The notes below the pieces were generated by a model, which did no database searches, was not told where the DNA came from, and was given only the letters and a program-made list of their open reading frames with translations. Position numbers and translations under genes: made by a program. Positions 25,058 to 38,600 of a stretch of DNA of 64,000 nt are shown piece by piece (position 1 is the first letter of the stretch; every line of letters begins with the position of its first letter). This DNA comes from Stratiolaelaps scimitus (lineage: Eukaryota > Arthropoda > Arachnida > Mesostigmata > Laelapidae), in assembly GCA_019614645.1 (NCBI GenBank), contig JABWDB010000009.1, positions 3,267,501 to 3,331,500 on the forward strand. Direction: 5' to 3'.

Positions 25058-25169
25058 TGTGATTGTTTGGTTAACCTTCCTCCCGGCGCCACACAACAGC
25101 GTGAAAGCCCGCTTCACTGACAGCGAGCCGTGCCGGTGACCGGTGCCAACGTTTCCTTCAGATGTTAAC
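25058..25169 (-). other. 5' UTR segment and splice acceptor of importin alpha
   Basis: Directly upstream of the importin ATG, the minus strand shows a long T-rich tract followed by TTTTCAG at 25170-25172. This is a textbook 3' splice site. The exon would begin at 25169 with 112 bases of 5' UTR. The reading frame happens to stay open across the acceptor, but its translation there is low-complexity and unlike importins, so ATG 25057 is preferred. The first, non-coding exon must lie at higher coordinates and was not located. Confidence 0.7.
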
Positions 25170-28100
25170 CTGAAAACAAAAAAAAAAATAAAAATAAAGA
25201 AGTTGATGGACAACACAGATCAATACAAGGATTAAATAACGGGGCTGAGTTGAGCTATCTGTTTGTGTAGAAATGCGGAATAGTGAGCCGCCACCCGAGC
25301 AGTATTGTCCCGTGTAAGGAGTGAGTGCAGCATTTTATCAGTGATATGATAAATATTGTTATCGTATTAGTTTCGCGTGTTGACGAGCCCATTGATGTTC
25401 TCACAGCTATGCGTCATGCCACCGTTGCATACACACATAAACAGCTGAATATCTGCTGCAATCTTCCAGTGACACGGGTAGATATCGACCAGAGCGTAAC
25501 TTGTGCTGTTTACGATCGCATCTACCAATTCCACGGAGTTCGCCTCTCCAACATCCCTCCCACACAAACAAGCGGGATCAATGCTTTGCCAAGGGAAAAC
25601 GCTTCAAGGCAGGTTTCGCTACCTCATACTCCCAATGCGCTTAGTAGATTATTTGTTTAGTAATAATTTCTCAACAGCACGATTATTATTTTACTATTAT
25701 AATAATTATTATTATTATTATACAAAGATTTCATTTTTTCACATGCTATCGTATTCGTACATGAATGAGGAATGATTGATAAGCCGGTTGACATCGAAAC
25801 AATTCCTTACAATCTTGCAAAAGCTGTCATAATTAAAACAATTATCATTGTAGGTACTGGAATAAAAAAAAAGCACACGCTCGCGCCGAGTAGCTAACTA
25901 GACTAGAAGATATTGACATGCTCGTACTTGATTGTGCTCCACTTTTGAAATAGCTCAATAAACGACTCACTGATCTGAGTGTGTTCGCGAACTAAGCTTG
26001 CCTTCAACGGACCAACTGCCCTAGTTGCCTTATTACCTAAATCACCCGTACGTTAGCTCCATTTAACGACAATCGAACGAATTTCGCGAGAGTGATGGCG
26101 AGAGAGAGACAGAGACAAAGATATATAGATGACCAAATGCAAGTCACTGTAATTCCATTATGTTATCATTTTGAGCAATCAACATCTTCTTGTTCCTTCA
26201 GCCGCTGCTCGGTATCGCTCGCTCGTCCTCGTTTAGCCTCCACGGCGATCCACGGTGCGCCGTTCAACAGCACTGTACGGAGCTCAGCTACTGAACGTGT
26301 GTAGCGTGCGAATGCAAAGGCCCGGCAGGCAGAAACCAAACAGCATCAACAATATTCTACACCTACTTACTCACCGTCTATCGTCAGGCCGACTACCTCG
26401 ATTTCGAATCGCTTCGATGGGTACGCCGCAACGGCAGGCACGAATGACAATTGCAACTCTCGATGTTGTTGTTCTCGACAAACGTCCGAGACGACGTGAG
26501 GGTGAGAGAGATTAGCTGGATATCGAGCTGGGCAGGCCCGAGCAGTCCGGTAGCGATTGCGGATTGACAAATCTAACAACGTCGACAAGTAGTCGGCAAT
26601 GGCAGCACGGCACGAACAATGGACAATCCTTCGGAGGCGACACAGTAAATGAGTGCTGAATCGAAGTATGGGCCAGCAGGAGTGTGAGCGGTTTCCGCCC
26701 CGATTCTCCACTCTTGGAAGACGTGGAGATCACATCACCGTCTTGATAGTTTGGCCAGCAATCGACGATGGCAGGGAGGGGGGAGGGGGGTCCGCTGGCG
26801 ACAGAATCACGTAATAATTCCAATGGCTTCAGGTTCAAGTTCACAATGGCGCAAGAACAGCAGCAGCGGTTGCAGCAGCAGCGAGCGTTGGACCCACGAT
26901 GAAGTCCTTACTGTCGAGTCGCTCAAACGAATCAACAGACAGACAGACGGACGGCGGTGATGTTTTCGCCGATAAATTGTCCTTTGAGTGCTACCAGGGC
27001 CGAGTTATTCTGCTGAACTATAGTCGTATAGGTTACTATTAATGTATTACTGAATACTGTTGTTTTCGTTTACAAAGGGGAACAATAATTACAACAACGA
27101 CAGCAGCAACAACAACACTATTACTAATGTTGTTGCTGATGGTGACAATCCGAGTGAAGCACCACAAAAACGAATCCTGTGAGCTGAGACTCTTGCCGTT
27201 ACCTCCCGGTACGTAGCGTTCCGATTATCGTTGCTGAACGCGTGCAGATTGAATCGGACACGAGCTACGGGGGTTGGGCTCGGCAGGTTCGACTGTCGGC
27301 GATTTCTATTTTCCCAACAGTAGGAAGGATCGACGAACAGCGTGTTATGATAGCGCTACACGGCTCACACCGTCCGGGTTGGCACCACCATAGCCAAGCT
27401 ACTGTGACCGATCATCAACGCACACACCACCTCCACAGCGCCAGCCAGCAACGAATACTGAGCACGGTTGTAGCCGAGGTGTCGGTAGACGGTGGGCACA
27501 CCAACAGCAATCGTAGCAGCAGCAGCCGCCGCTATAGCAGACGAAGTGCAAACAACAATACAACAACAAAGCCAGATGAAGCAGCAACCTCGATACCAAT
27601 ACCAGCGGCACCACCAGCAGCAGCAAACATCTATTGCTGGCGCGTTGTCGGTGCCCAGCAAAAACAGGCACTGGAGCCAGCAGCAATGATATTCGTCAGC
27701 GGCCGGAATCGCTGGGATCGTCTGCTAACGCACGCAAAAGAATCTGCTGGCAGCCGCCCGCTAAAAAGAGACAGACAGCTATGGATATTGAGTCATAACC
27801 ATAGCGGCGGCTGTTGCTGCCGGTGCCGCGGCTGGAAACTACGAGGCGACTGACTAAGTGGTAGCGATGTTCAAAGTAATTCCTCATGGATAAGTGCTGA
27901 ACGATGTCCCAAGCCACAAATCGGTTGGAGGTTTAGTCAGTAAGAATCAAGACACAAGCACTCGAATAGCCTAGATGTGAAGAGTGGTGCTTTTGCAAGG
28001 TTTGCCTTTAACCTCTGTGCAAAAAAAAAAGTAGTTCGGTTCCCTCTTCTCGCTGCCGTGTCAGATGCCGAGACACACGGCGACGATCGGTAGGCTAAAC

Positions 28101-29436
28101 GGTTGTCAGCAATGGTTGACAGCAACAACGCGAGAGTCGTTCGGCGATATATATGTACATGGGACGGCGGGCGACAGACAACAAAAACAATGCGACGTTG
28201 TTGCCGTTGGCCACCACCATGAATGATGACAATAACTGTACTAATAATTCGTCGGCAATACCGGACGAGAACAGCGGTTCATTCAGTCAAAGTGGTCGAT
28301 TTCTGAGAAGCGTTTCATTGATTGTATATTCTTCTGAACTATGGATGTGCTAGAGGAGCGTTTAAATTTCCTCTTGACAAACATTGTGGAATATTGTTGC
28401 CACCATTGTAAAATTGCACTTTAATAAACGAATAAATCTTCACCCTTACCTTACTAGTCAGCGCCCACTCGTTTGTATCCGCATTATCGTTTCTTCGATG
28501 AAGTTAAGGCGAAAATGCCGTATGGAGAGAAGACGCCAGCAGCACACTTCAGCACGAAGGTATTGTTCTCGTACTGTACGAGACAAAACCCACTAAGACA
28601 CTGGACATTGGCACATGATTTGGATCTGTTACAGTATCACGATCCGATTTGTCTATGATGGCGAGATTGTACTGGCGAGATGCGCGGCCTCGTTCCATAG
28701 CATTAGCCGCTGGACGACTGCAATCAGTTCGCTCCGCAGCATTAGCGCTTTATTTACGGCGCCATTGTCAGTGGGAGAGGGCAGCTGCGAGCATGACCTG
28801 TCTTTATATATATATATATATCGCGTGTTAGCGATTGGCGCTGCTGTCGAGCGGCGCACGTGTTTCTCGGCTGTGACCACGAATTGTATTCGATAAATAT
28901 ATATATATTATTTATATATATATGTATACCTTCGAACAGGCGGCCGCGCTATCCTGTCGATCTATGATTTAATTAATTTATATATACGCACGAACGTCAG
29001 AGGTTTAATTTAACTGCCCTCATGCAAATGAACCTCGTTTCGTGTTCAAGCTCAGTCCGTAGAGGTCAGTACGTCAGTGTCTGAGTGAGTGTAAACCAAT
29101 AGCGGATTTACTGATTAGACAAGACTCGTCTCATTTTTTTTGTTTTGCTCGTGGTGGATGACTGTGTGTGTGTGTGTGTTTCTCGGCGGGGAGCACGCGG
29201 CGCTTTATGTTATCGGAAACGCTCAGTTGCACATGTTCCAGCAGTTCCAGCAGAGGGGTACACTTTCGCTGCCTCTTGACGTCTCACGTGTATCGTTGTT
29301 TGTACATTGAGAATGCTATAGTGAGCGGCGTTGTTAATTAGCTGGTACGCGTCTTATTCTCTCGTGATACCTCTCACTGTGGGCGTGTGTGCGTGTGCTT
29401 CCGTGCGTGCGTGTAAGCGATCTCACAAGCTGAAAC
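25170..29436. other. Intergenic region between importin alpha and UTP4
   Basis: The two genes point outward, so this 4.3 kb should hold both promoters and the non-coding first exon of importin alpha. From about 26.2 to 28.4 kb it is GC-rich with CAG/CAA runs. A 203-codon ORF at 27242-27853 is repeat-driven and has no family resemblance. Confidence 0.5.
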
Positions 29437-32400
29437 ATGTTGCACCGCGTTCGGATCTACAACCCGAGCCCGGTAGCGGCCAAATGCATGACTGGTGCAC
29501 CGGGAAAAATTGCCATCGGCCGAGATGATGGCTCGATCGAGCTTTGGTCGACACGCAACTCTCTCTTCTGCATAGCTCAATTCGACTCACCGTTCAAGTG
29601 TGTTGAAGCGCTCGCGTTCGCCGAAAGCATTCACGAGGAAAAACAGTTGACACTATTCTCGACGGGCATCGACGGTAGAATTATCAGGTCAGCGTTAAGT
29701 AGGCCCTCATTTCTAATGCGTTGCGAGGAAAATGTCCTCCCCTAACAAAAAAAAAGAACCTAGTTTTTAATGGTGGTCACAAATACGAATGTATATAGCA
29801 GCCCGAACTCTGGACAATAATAGCTAAAAGGGCCGGCACTATAATTAGTCTGTTTACTTAAATAGTACTTAAATAGTATATCGTCATTAGTATACGTCGC
29901 ATGCGTTTACTTAACAACCAGAACACGATACAGATTATTTTTATTATTATTATTGTTATTATAGGGAGCCAATCAACGGTTGACAGGACTCGACACAGAG
30001 ATAAGCATAGAAGCACATTATGCCTTGACATAACACCACATTGTTTACCGGCTTATCTTCTACTCAGCTAAATCGATTGTTGGCTAGTCGCAGGTTCACG
30101 CTACAAAATATACGTAGCTAACGTTTTCGTTGGGCGACAATCGTCATAATATGCACAATTGTTTCGAATTTCGCTCGTTTACATTTGTAATTTTGATTTG
30201 CAAATTTGCTTTATAGTCCAATTAGCTCTAGACGATAACAGCTAAATGACACGCATTGCTGTGTCTAATTAGCGGATTGTATTTGAACGAAACTATGACT
30301 ATGAACTATGACCACAGCTGAGCTGGAGATGACGGAAAATGTAACTTTTTTGCTGCTGAATATTTTCACTCTTCCAGATATAATTCCAAGGGCAAGGTGG
30401 AGGAACATTTAGTCATTTCTGGATCTCCCGTCTGGTGTCTAACAGCGTCGCCATCCGGTAAAAAGCTTGCCGCAGGATCGGAAGATGGGTACGTGCATAT
30501 CATTGACACAACGCAACATGTGATGGTATCGACGAGGAGACTTCAGCAGAAGATTGTTGGTAAGTGTTAATTTCTTTGATGCTCGAGTATTTTTTTCTGA
30601 GGGAGAGAGAGAGAGAGAATGATGCTATCCCACATCACGCTGGGCAATCTTTGGAGAACAGAGGCAATCCATGTCGATCATCTGAAGACCCAACGCTTGG
30701 TATTTAGGCTCATCTACATCGTACGCTTGATGTGGATTTGTATCTGTGTAAGAACGAATTGGGTCTGGCGTCTAGAGCTAACTGGAGGATGAAATTTTGT
30801 TCATACAGGCCGCATTCTCTCGTGTCACTGGTTCCCCTGCGAGGAGAAACTCGTCACGGGCTCCCTGGACTCGCTGAAAATTTGGGACGTCGCAAAGGAG
30901 CGTGCTATCGAGAGCATGACACTATCGCGGGTCCACCGCAAAGATGCCGCCCTCGTATTCAGTGTCGCCGTTGTCGAAGACGGCCGCACGGTGGTGTCGG
31001 GCGACTCGTGTGGACGGATCATCTTCTGGGACACTCACACGGGCAGTCAGATCCAGACGCTGAAGCTGCACGCGTCCGATGTGCTGATCTTGCACGCGCA
31101 CGACGGTGAGATCTTTGCCGCTGGGGTAAGTCCTTTGCACGCTGGGTGCATGTACGCCCGAAAGTGTGTAGGAAATATAGCGTATGGTAAACACGTTTCC
31201 GAAGCCCGTTGGACGGTAGCTTGCTCTACGTGACTTTGTGTATTGGGACGTCACAAATAGAGAGAACGATTCGACACCTCCAGTACGTTAACTATTACAT
31301 AGGCACTATGCCGACACGGACCCCACAACTGGCCAGAGATCGAATTGAGCATGGCATCGTGTGTGACTCCTCTCAATTGTGTATTTGGTCTGTTTGCTTG
31401 CTCAGGTCGATCCGGTGATTTTTCGTTTGTACCTTAGCGAGGGTCGTTGGTTGCATGAGAAGATCACCCAGACGCACACACACGACATCCGGGCTCTCTG
31501 GCGTCAGGACGATCGCCTGTTCTCGGCTGGCATCGACGCTCAGCTGGGAGTCGTTCATCTTGCATCGCCGAACAAACACTTTCAACGCATACTGCCCCCG
31601 AGCTTTTCGCGGAACGTTCAATGCCACGACAATCTGCTGCTGTTCAATTACGGCACCCACGTCGAGCTGTGGACAACACAGGACGGCGAGAAGCTCAAGC
31701 TGCTCATCAAGCTCAAGTCATCACCAAGTTTTCCCTTCCGCGTTGTGCACATTTGCCGAACGTCGTTCGCGGTGGCGACTGCCACAAGAGTGATGATCTA
31801 CAAGCTGTCGTTATCTCTCGACAATCGGCTTGAGGGCTGCGAGAAGATCTACTCGAACGAGCTGCCGCTGGACGACGAGGCCACTGTGCAAAGCCTCACG
31901 CTGAGTCCGTCCGGTCGACGGCTGTTCGTCGCTCTGCAGGATGGCCGCCTGATGTTGGCGAACGTCGCTGAAGAGACGATGGATACAAAAGCGCGCCTAA
32001 CTGGAGCACCCGTGACGTGCAGTGCCGCCGGGCCGCAGCTCGTTGCGTTCGGCGACTCGCTGGGCGGTGTCACCCTGTACGATCACGACCTCAGGCTGAA
32101 GTGCAGCCTGCCGAAGCAGGCGTCGGCGGTTCCGCTGGCGATGCACTTCGAGAACGATCGACTCTACGTTTGCTATGACGATTTGATCTTCTACGAGTTC
32201 TGCACGAAGGCGGAAAAGTATGCAGCGTGGAGCGAGAGCTGCCTCAAGGATCGAAGCTTCGAAGCGAGGGTCTCGCAGATCCGTAAGGGTATGCTGACGT
32301 CGGACGGTGTTCGTGACATTGTGCTGGCACCGTCAAACGGCGATGTTCTGCTAGGCTTCGAGGCGAAGGTGTGCTTAGCGAAGAAATCACTGTTGCCGGC

Positions 32401-32551
32401 CGACTGCAAACAGGGCGTCACGGTTAGTCCGGACTTTTTCAACGCGGTGAGACTTTGGCGTCACCACGATGCGATTGCCGTGTGCGAAATTAGCGGAAAC
32501 CAGCTCGCGTCGAATCTCCCGCCGATACTCAAAAAGAAACGATTCGTCTAG
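29437..32551 (+). CDS. UTP4: UTP4 / cirhin, U3 small nucleolar RNA-associated WD40 protein
   Basis: A nucleolar WD-repeat protein of the t-UTP (UtpA) part of the small-subunit processome, needed for early 18S pre-rRNA processing. There are four coding exons: 29437-29687, 30378-30559, 30809-31125 and 31406-32551. All introns are GT-AG, in phases 2, 1 and 0. They join to 631 residues, compared with 686 in human. Start ATG 29437 (AAACATG) gives MLHRVRIYN, matching the HRVRFFN start of human cirhin. Recognisable WD blades include GKIAIGRDDGSIELWS, VSGDSCGRIIFWDTHTG and a conserved THDIRALWRQDDRLFSAGID segment. The protein ends PPILKKKRFV, the family's typical basic tail (human PPIKKKKFGT). The two predicted seven-blade propellers are inferred from the family. 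It lies about 4.3 kb from importin alpha and points away from it. There is no truncation or frameshift. Identity is firm; the only soft point is whether minor alternative exons exist. Confidence 0.95.
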
Positions 32552-32921
32552 CTTGTGTACCAATCAGTTGAAACGCGCCTGCCGCTGCTGCTGCTGCTAC
32601 TGCAGCTGCTGCTCAAATTATTAGTCGTCTAATTGTCTGTTGTGGGGAAGCTCTGCCGATGCTTCTCAACTGCATGCTGTATATACTTGTATTAGGTAGA
32701 TCTAGGATACTTGGATTGTTGCACACATAAGCTGCGTATATATATATATTAGTCTGGTTGGTTGACCGGTTGATTAACCGCCGTAGTCGCTGTTCCCTTA
32801 AGGCAAACAAAGCAAAACATGTAGAACTAAGTTTATTGTGTTTTGTATATACAGATATATACATATATAGAATGGGGTTAAGCTGTGAACGAGGGAAGAA
32901 AGCTGCTCGTTGTGCAACGCA

Positions 32922-32927
32922 AATAAA
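32922..32927 (+). promoter_or_regulatory. Proximal poly(A) signal candidate of UTP4
   Basis: AATAAA lies about 370 bases past the UTP4 stop, inside an A-rich stretch. A second AATAAA lies about 120 bases further on, so either could be used. Confidence 0.4.
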
Positions 32928-33043
32928 AAAGACGCAAATATCTAATTAAGGAATGTACAGTTCTACCTAAAAAAAACATTTGTCAACAACAATCGTGTAT
33001 AGAGGCTGTGTGTCTATTCATCCGATGTGTATTACTATGGTTA

Positions 33044-33049
33044 AATAAA
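33044..33049 (+). promoter_or_regulatory. Distal poly(A) signal candidate of UTP4
   Basis: This AATAAA is followed at once by a GT/T-rich stretch typical of a downstream cleavage element. That makes it the better of the two candidates for the 3' end of the UTP4 transcript. Confidence 0.5.
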
Positions 33050-35040
33050 CGTTGTTTACCTCTGCTATAACAACTTGGCATTTAGTGTTTTATTTCTTTG
33101 GCACAGTCATTTTTCAGGTGATTATTGCATTCACTGCGGTGCCCACAGCTCAGTGGGCTATAGGCTAGTTCTTTTTTAATTACAATAATTTGTAATAAGT
33201 TGAGTGTAATTACGTGCCGATCTCATAGAGCAAAGTATATGTTTTTACTGAACACAGCAATGTTTGTTGCCATTATTCCTTTTCGAATACAACACTGATT
33301 TTAGTTAAAGCCGCCAACGAGAAGGCATATTACGCGCTAAACGCTAAGTAACTCACTTAGATAATATATATATTTATATATAATTACGAAACGTTCAAGA
33401 GCAGGCTGTAATATTCGCACGCCACAACATCCGATAATTAAGAGTGTCAAAGTAATTTTTCAATCTCGATTGAGTTCAACTGTGATTCGGTCAGCCCTGC
33501 TCTCTAAAAATCATAATTCCATCTACCATCACGCTAACGCTGACAAGAACGCCAAAATAAATAATCACAGTGCATCGCGTTTGCTTTCGAAAGGTGGCCA
33601 CCGTTAAAGGCATGTCAAGGATAACTGGTTATGATGACAAAGGTGAGAACCTGGATTTTCGTAAGGGATTGGCAACGATGAGCTGAACCACGCGTGACAT
33701 AGAAGAGAGCTTAAGCATTGTAAAACTGCAGCTCCTTTAATAAACCAATATAACGCTTCATCTTTACCTTTGCGCAACACTAATGACTATCTCCCCCTCC
33801 TTGCAATAGGCAACATCACCTATGGCCAAGAACGGACGGATTCCGAACCTATGACGGGCGTGAGCGGCAATGGTATGTTCACATGCGTAACGTAATTGTT
33901 CAATGAGCTGGTACGAAGAACTCAGATTACGTGTTAAAAAAATCATTGAGTCCCAGTTGAGGATGGACCATAGAGCTTGGTATGACCTATCAGACAGGTG
34001 CGTCTTCCCCTGCTCGACGCTGAAGACTCCAAGCAACCCTGCGCAGTGAACCCTATAGGTCTAAGCGTTTGTTTTGCCGTTGCGCTCGAGTTAACAATGC
34101 GACCTTAGGCTGGTCGTGTTCAATTGTTCATTTGTCAGCGAAAATGCCAAAGACACGTACGAAGGCAAGCATGCCACAGAACATGCTCTGGTCAACTGTT
34201 ATAAATTCACAGACCTTAGCTAGTTCGAAAATTAAGAAAGTGATAAAAAAAATGGTATCTGTTAATAACATAATCCAGATAGGGATTACACCCGGCGAAT
34301 GCCTTTCGTGTAAGCCTGTGACGTTCATCTTTTAAACTTCGTTTTAAACAAAGATTATATTATTTATAATTTGAATGAAAAACCACATGTACTTTGTTTA
34401 AAGATGAGGAAATTCTCTTCAACAACAACGTAGACTACATGTCTATATACACACAACAACAAGGTCTAGCTGGTCGAATTGGATTACGAACTCTGTTACG
34501 ACTGGGTCAACTCAGACAACACTATAGCTTCTGTCTTCAAATGCAACAAACGCTAAATTTTTTTTTTTTTTTTAAGTGGGTTTGTTGGCATGGTAGTGCA
34601 CGCCAACACACCTCTTTTAAATATTACCACTCACTATCTTATATTGAGAGAGTACATTCAAAGTCCGATACCGGCAGCGACGTGCAATTCTCCTTGGCCG
34701 TATCGTACTTACGAGGCTGATTCATTATCGCCTTATAATTACTTCGTTTCGTGGACACAGAGATAATATCAGATCGAGAGCTCATCTACACCTCAGCGCA
34801 GTTGACAGTTCGCTTTTCTATCGAAACGCCTGAAGGGACGGAGACCTCGCGTCTCTGATCTCGTGATGAACTGATACACTCATACAATGTAGAACATACG
34901 ATGCCATACCTCGGCTTACGACTGCTAAATCGCCTCTCAGTACTGTGCGCTTGTAAGCGCTCTCTCTCTCTCAGGCGATGCAGATACCGTCTATCGTATC
35001 AGCATATTATGGCATCAGCCACAGCTCTTTGACTGATGCG
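33050..35040. other. AT-rich, no gene seen
   Basis: Downstream of UTP4. Holds one SINE tail and AT-rich sequence. Short ORFs only. Confidence 0.5.
33696..33770 (+). mobile_element. SINE 3' tail, family A, plus orientation
   Basis: Reads GACATAGAAGAGAGCTTAAG, then CATTGTA, then GCAGCTCCTTTAATAAACCA, and ends near TTTACC. It matches the tail of the full copy at 46881-47016 read on its own strand. The upstream sequence is too diverged to call a tRNA-like head. Confidence 0.6.
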
Positions 35041-36264
35041 AGCCCTGCCTCTAGCCGGGTGTCAGATTTAGCACTAATTCCTCGTTATAACAGGGCAGCT
35101 TAGCAGCTAGAGCAGCAGCAGCAGCAATCGCTGCAGTACCAGTGGTAGTGGAGGTTGCTGCTGTTGACGTCGCTGTGTTTGTTCTTGTCGACATAAGTCA
35201 AATGATGCTTTGCCTCTTTCAGTTCGTTTGCCAGCCACAATTCATCTTCAAAGGTCTCTCCGGTGCGATCGCTCCCCATATGCCATAAGTCCCGCGTAAG
35301 CCGAAGCTTGTTCGGTTAGCTGGCAGAATACTCCCTACAACCATCACTACCACCACCACCACAACCGCCAATGCCATCGTCAGGAGAGGCTGACAAACTG
35401 ACCTACCGGCGTAGGCCAGGCCACTAGCCAGCGGGTCGGGTCTGCTCTATTCTGCTTTCGGGCGCGAAGACCAAACGTACTAGGTGCAGCGCGCTGCGGG
35501 CAGTAGCAGCTGGAGGACAGGCCCTCTGGACCTGCCCAACGAGTCGGTGAGCCATTGTGCATACCCCATCCGGTGAGCGACATCGACATGCCGCCGTGCG
35601 CTAAGCAGCTTGGTGTGGCATCTCGGCTGCGGTAGCTGTCCTGCGCCTTAAGTGCTGCTGCTGCTGCTGCTGCTGCTCTCTGATTGAATCTAAAGACGGA
35701 CGATCGTGTCAGCGGCGGCTCAGGGAGCAGCCGAGGGAGGCTGCCGACGCCGTTGCCACCGAACAGCCAGTCAGCCGGCCAGTAGAGAGGCCTGCCACAC
35801 AACAAGCCGCAGAGTACAGCCTGTACCCTTCCTCTTCCACCTACGGACTGCTGAATGGGTTTAGTCAAACGGTCGTCGAATGCTCGATCTGACTACGCGC
35901 GGTCGCGGAAATGGCCAGCGTTCATATGCAGTTCAGTTGAGATTTTTGCAAAATTGCATAGACACAAAGGTGAGCCGTGCAAACGCAACTCGTTTGAACT
36001 TCGTAGAAAAAAGAAAAAAAAACAGAGAACGTCTTGAAGCAAACGATGAATAGCGAACAAAAACGACTTAAGTTTTACTCATTTTTGTTTTTAATACAAT
36101 ATTTCCAATAGCCTAGTAGATGAGATATCGCCCTCAATCGCCTTGCCCGCGGCCGATCGACGTCGATCCAACTTAGCGGAGACTGTTGCAAAAACGAGCG
36201 CGAACTCTCGCGTCGCGGCTCCGGAGCCGCGTACTCGATCAGTCACAAGCTGCTGCTCGCCTAA

Positions 36265-36266
<2 letters not shown>

Positions 36267-36296
<30 letters not shown>
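36267..36296. repeat. (AT)n microsatellite
   Basis: An uninterrupted AT run of about 29 bases. Confidence 0.95.
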
Positions 36297-36301
<5 letters not shown>

Positions 36302-38028
36302 ACGACTAACGACAGCACATTTCAATGGATCAATCTCACATCATCGATCAACTCGACCGCTCGCGTTAGGATCGGTGAACGCTAAACCTCGACGCAATGT
36401 ACAATAGCCGGAGTATCAGTCTAACGCCGAGCTGGATATAAGAGTGATTTTCGCGAAAAATTCGTTAGGTCAAGTCTGTGAAGCTCTGCATTATTCTCGA
36501 AACGAACAGGCGGGGTGGTACGGCTCGCGAGTGGCTGGTCATGCTTCAGCGTCCACCACCCAAACTACGATGCCAACAACCTTTGCAGGCAAAGGTATCA
36601 TACAATACGGCGAATCGCGCTCAAGACTCGAGTTGTATCCTGCTCGCGGGAGGCAAATAAGAAACGGGTCAACAATAATCTCAGCACGTTCCACGTTGAC
36701 CACATCGATTCGATGATAATAGTATGTGTGTTTATTGCACTGCGAAATTTCACAAGGATATGAAATGAGATCTTATCAAGAGGTTATTCCTGGCCACATA
36801 CACGTGAATTCTGCAGGATCGCATTTTGCTCTCTTGCGGATATGTCCATATCGAAATTAGAATTATATTCTGCGTCGTACCGTTCGTCCTGTTGGACAGT
36901 TTATTCTTTATACTTCAGCCTTATAGTTGTCCAGATGATACCTGTGAACTCATCTGCGGGGCGGGGGGGGGGGGGGGATTACATGATGCCCATACGGGTT
37001 GGGCGCTTCATACCAACACTCGTGTGTGGGACTTACGAATCGCACAGAAACCTGTATACCTTTCTCCTCCTCAGATGGCTCGGAATCCTTAGAACGTTAA
37101 TTCGACTAGGGCATTGGCTAGCGCCGTAAATGTGTCTCTATTGTCGGGTTCCGATTGTTGCTCTCAATGAACAACGAGTAAACCCAACGACCTTGACCAC
37201 GTTGACGTGGTCGACGACGACGTGACGAATCACTCTCACAGATCGATATCTGTCGCACTCACACGTCATACGAGCAGATCGATGGCGCACTATTCAATAA
37301 TATATATTGAGGCCGACGTTCGGCAACTTCCCGCCACTGATATCTACTCTTCGGTACGCCTTCGCGCTGATGAAAAAACCAGCCGCCAATATGGGAGACG
37401 GAACAGCGACGTCTAATCCGATTATCATAAGACGGTCGTACCACTAAAGCTCGATCAAAATCACTCGGCATATTGAACTCGATAACGAGGAGCGACCAAA
37501 ACAACTGACGAAAGCTCCGTCGAGCGAAGAACAGAAATCAAGCAGGTAAGAAATTCTTGTATGGTTTCCTATGAGAAAATCCAACACTGTAGATCGCTCC
37601 TGGCTGTCAAGAGCTGTCACACATTTCGAAATCTGTCTCGCACACATTTCCTCGTGTACTCGCGCGGTAGAGGCCGTTGCGTCTCACCTCGACCTGCCGT
37701 TCACTGCTGGCCACGAGACACAATGCCACCCCCAGCTAAGATGTCTAGCCTGAGATCGTGAGAGAGGGACATGATGAGTTATTGTCCTGCGTTGGTTTTC
37801 AATTATTTGTTTCCCTTCTGGGTGGAGAGTCACATTCCAAGAACAAGACTAAGGTGACTCGTAAGATGGGGTTGTTTTTTGTGAGCATAGATAATCAGTT
37901 TCCAAAGCTGCACATCTCAGATAGGCAGTGGCGTTTGGGTAGGGGCAACTGCGTGGTTTAAATATTAGCGAGGAGGACTTGACTTCATCAACAAATTAGC
38001 TCCGTATCCCAATAGAATATAATGCAAA

Positions 38029-38066
38029 GTGCGATTTATTGACGGAACTACAACTGTTACATCGCT
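38029..38066 (-). mobile_element. Diverged SINE tail fragment, family A
   Basis: GATTTATTGACGGAACTACA then ACTGTTACATCG resembles the inverted family-A tail at 56968-57024. The match is short and diverged. Confidence 0.35.
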
Positions 38067-38219
38067 ATATATATATTTGAATTAGGCCAACTTATATGTT
38101 TATGAGCCTCTCTTGTAAACTTAATCACACAAGCGAGTGAGCGACTGTCGTGAGGAAGGGCGCCCCAGGTTAGAGGATAGGGTGTAGGCGAGAGTGTGTC
38201 TACTAGTTCCATTTAAAAC

Positions 38220-38600
38220 GGAAGGTGGTAGCACAGCGGTTAGAGCAGCTGATGACGGGTATGAGCGGGAATGAGATTTCAGGCGGAGCTCTGCCTTTAG
38301 TCATCTCAAATGCAACCCTGGGACAACAACCCTCGTAATGTAAACCCCCATCGGCCGAGGACTTTTTCCCGTCCACGGAAGGGAAATACGCACCTCTTGA
38401 GAGATCTTAAGCAGAATGAAATTTATTGACATAATGAACCTAAAAGACTCAAATACAGGTGTGCCCCAATGCACGCCTCTTCGCATGCGGACTTAACACA
38501 ACCGACTGTCATGTCTGCCTCCTTCGTAGGTAAGACTTAAACCATTCGAGTGTACCCAGGTTTGAATCCCAGCTCCCGTTTACCCTCGAATAGGTAAACT
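38220..38600 (+). mobile_element. Possible composite of tRNA-like SINE pieces
   Basis: GGTGGTAGCACAGCGGTTAG at about 38225 is a good A-box-like element, but no B box follows at the proper distance. A B-box-like GGTTTGAATCCC occurs near 38560, preceded by another diverged tRNA-like stretch. The region is non-coding and looks like two old SINE pieces. Confidence 0.35.

Noticed and set aside
27242..27853. 203-codon plus-strand ORF between importin alpha and UTP4
   Set aside because: Driven by CAG and CAA triplets, with no recognisable domain and comparable ORFs on the minus strand.
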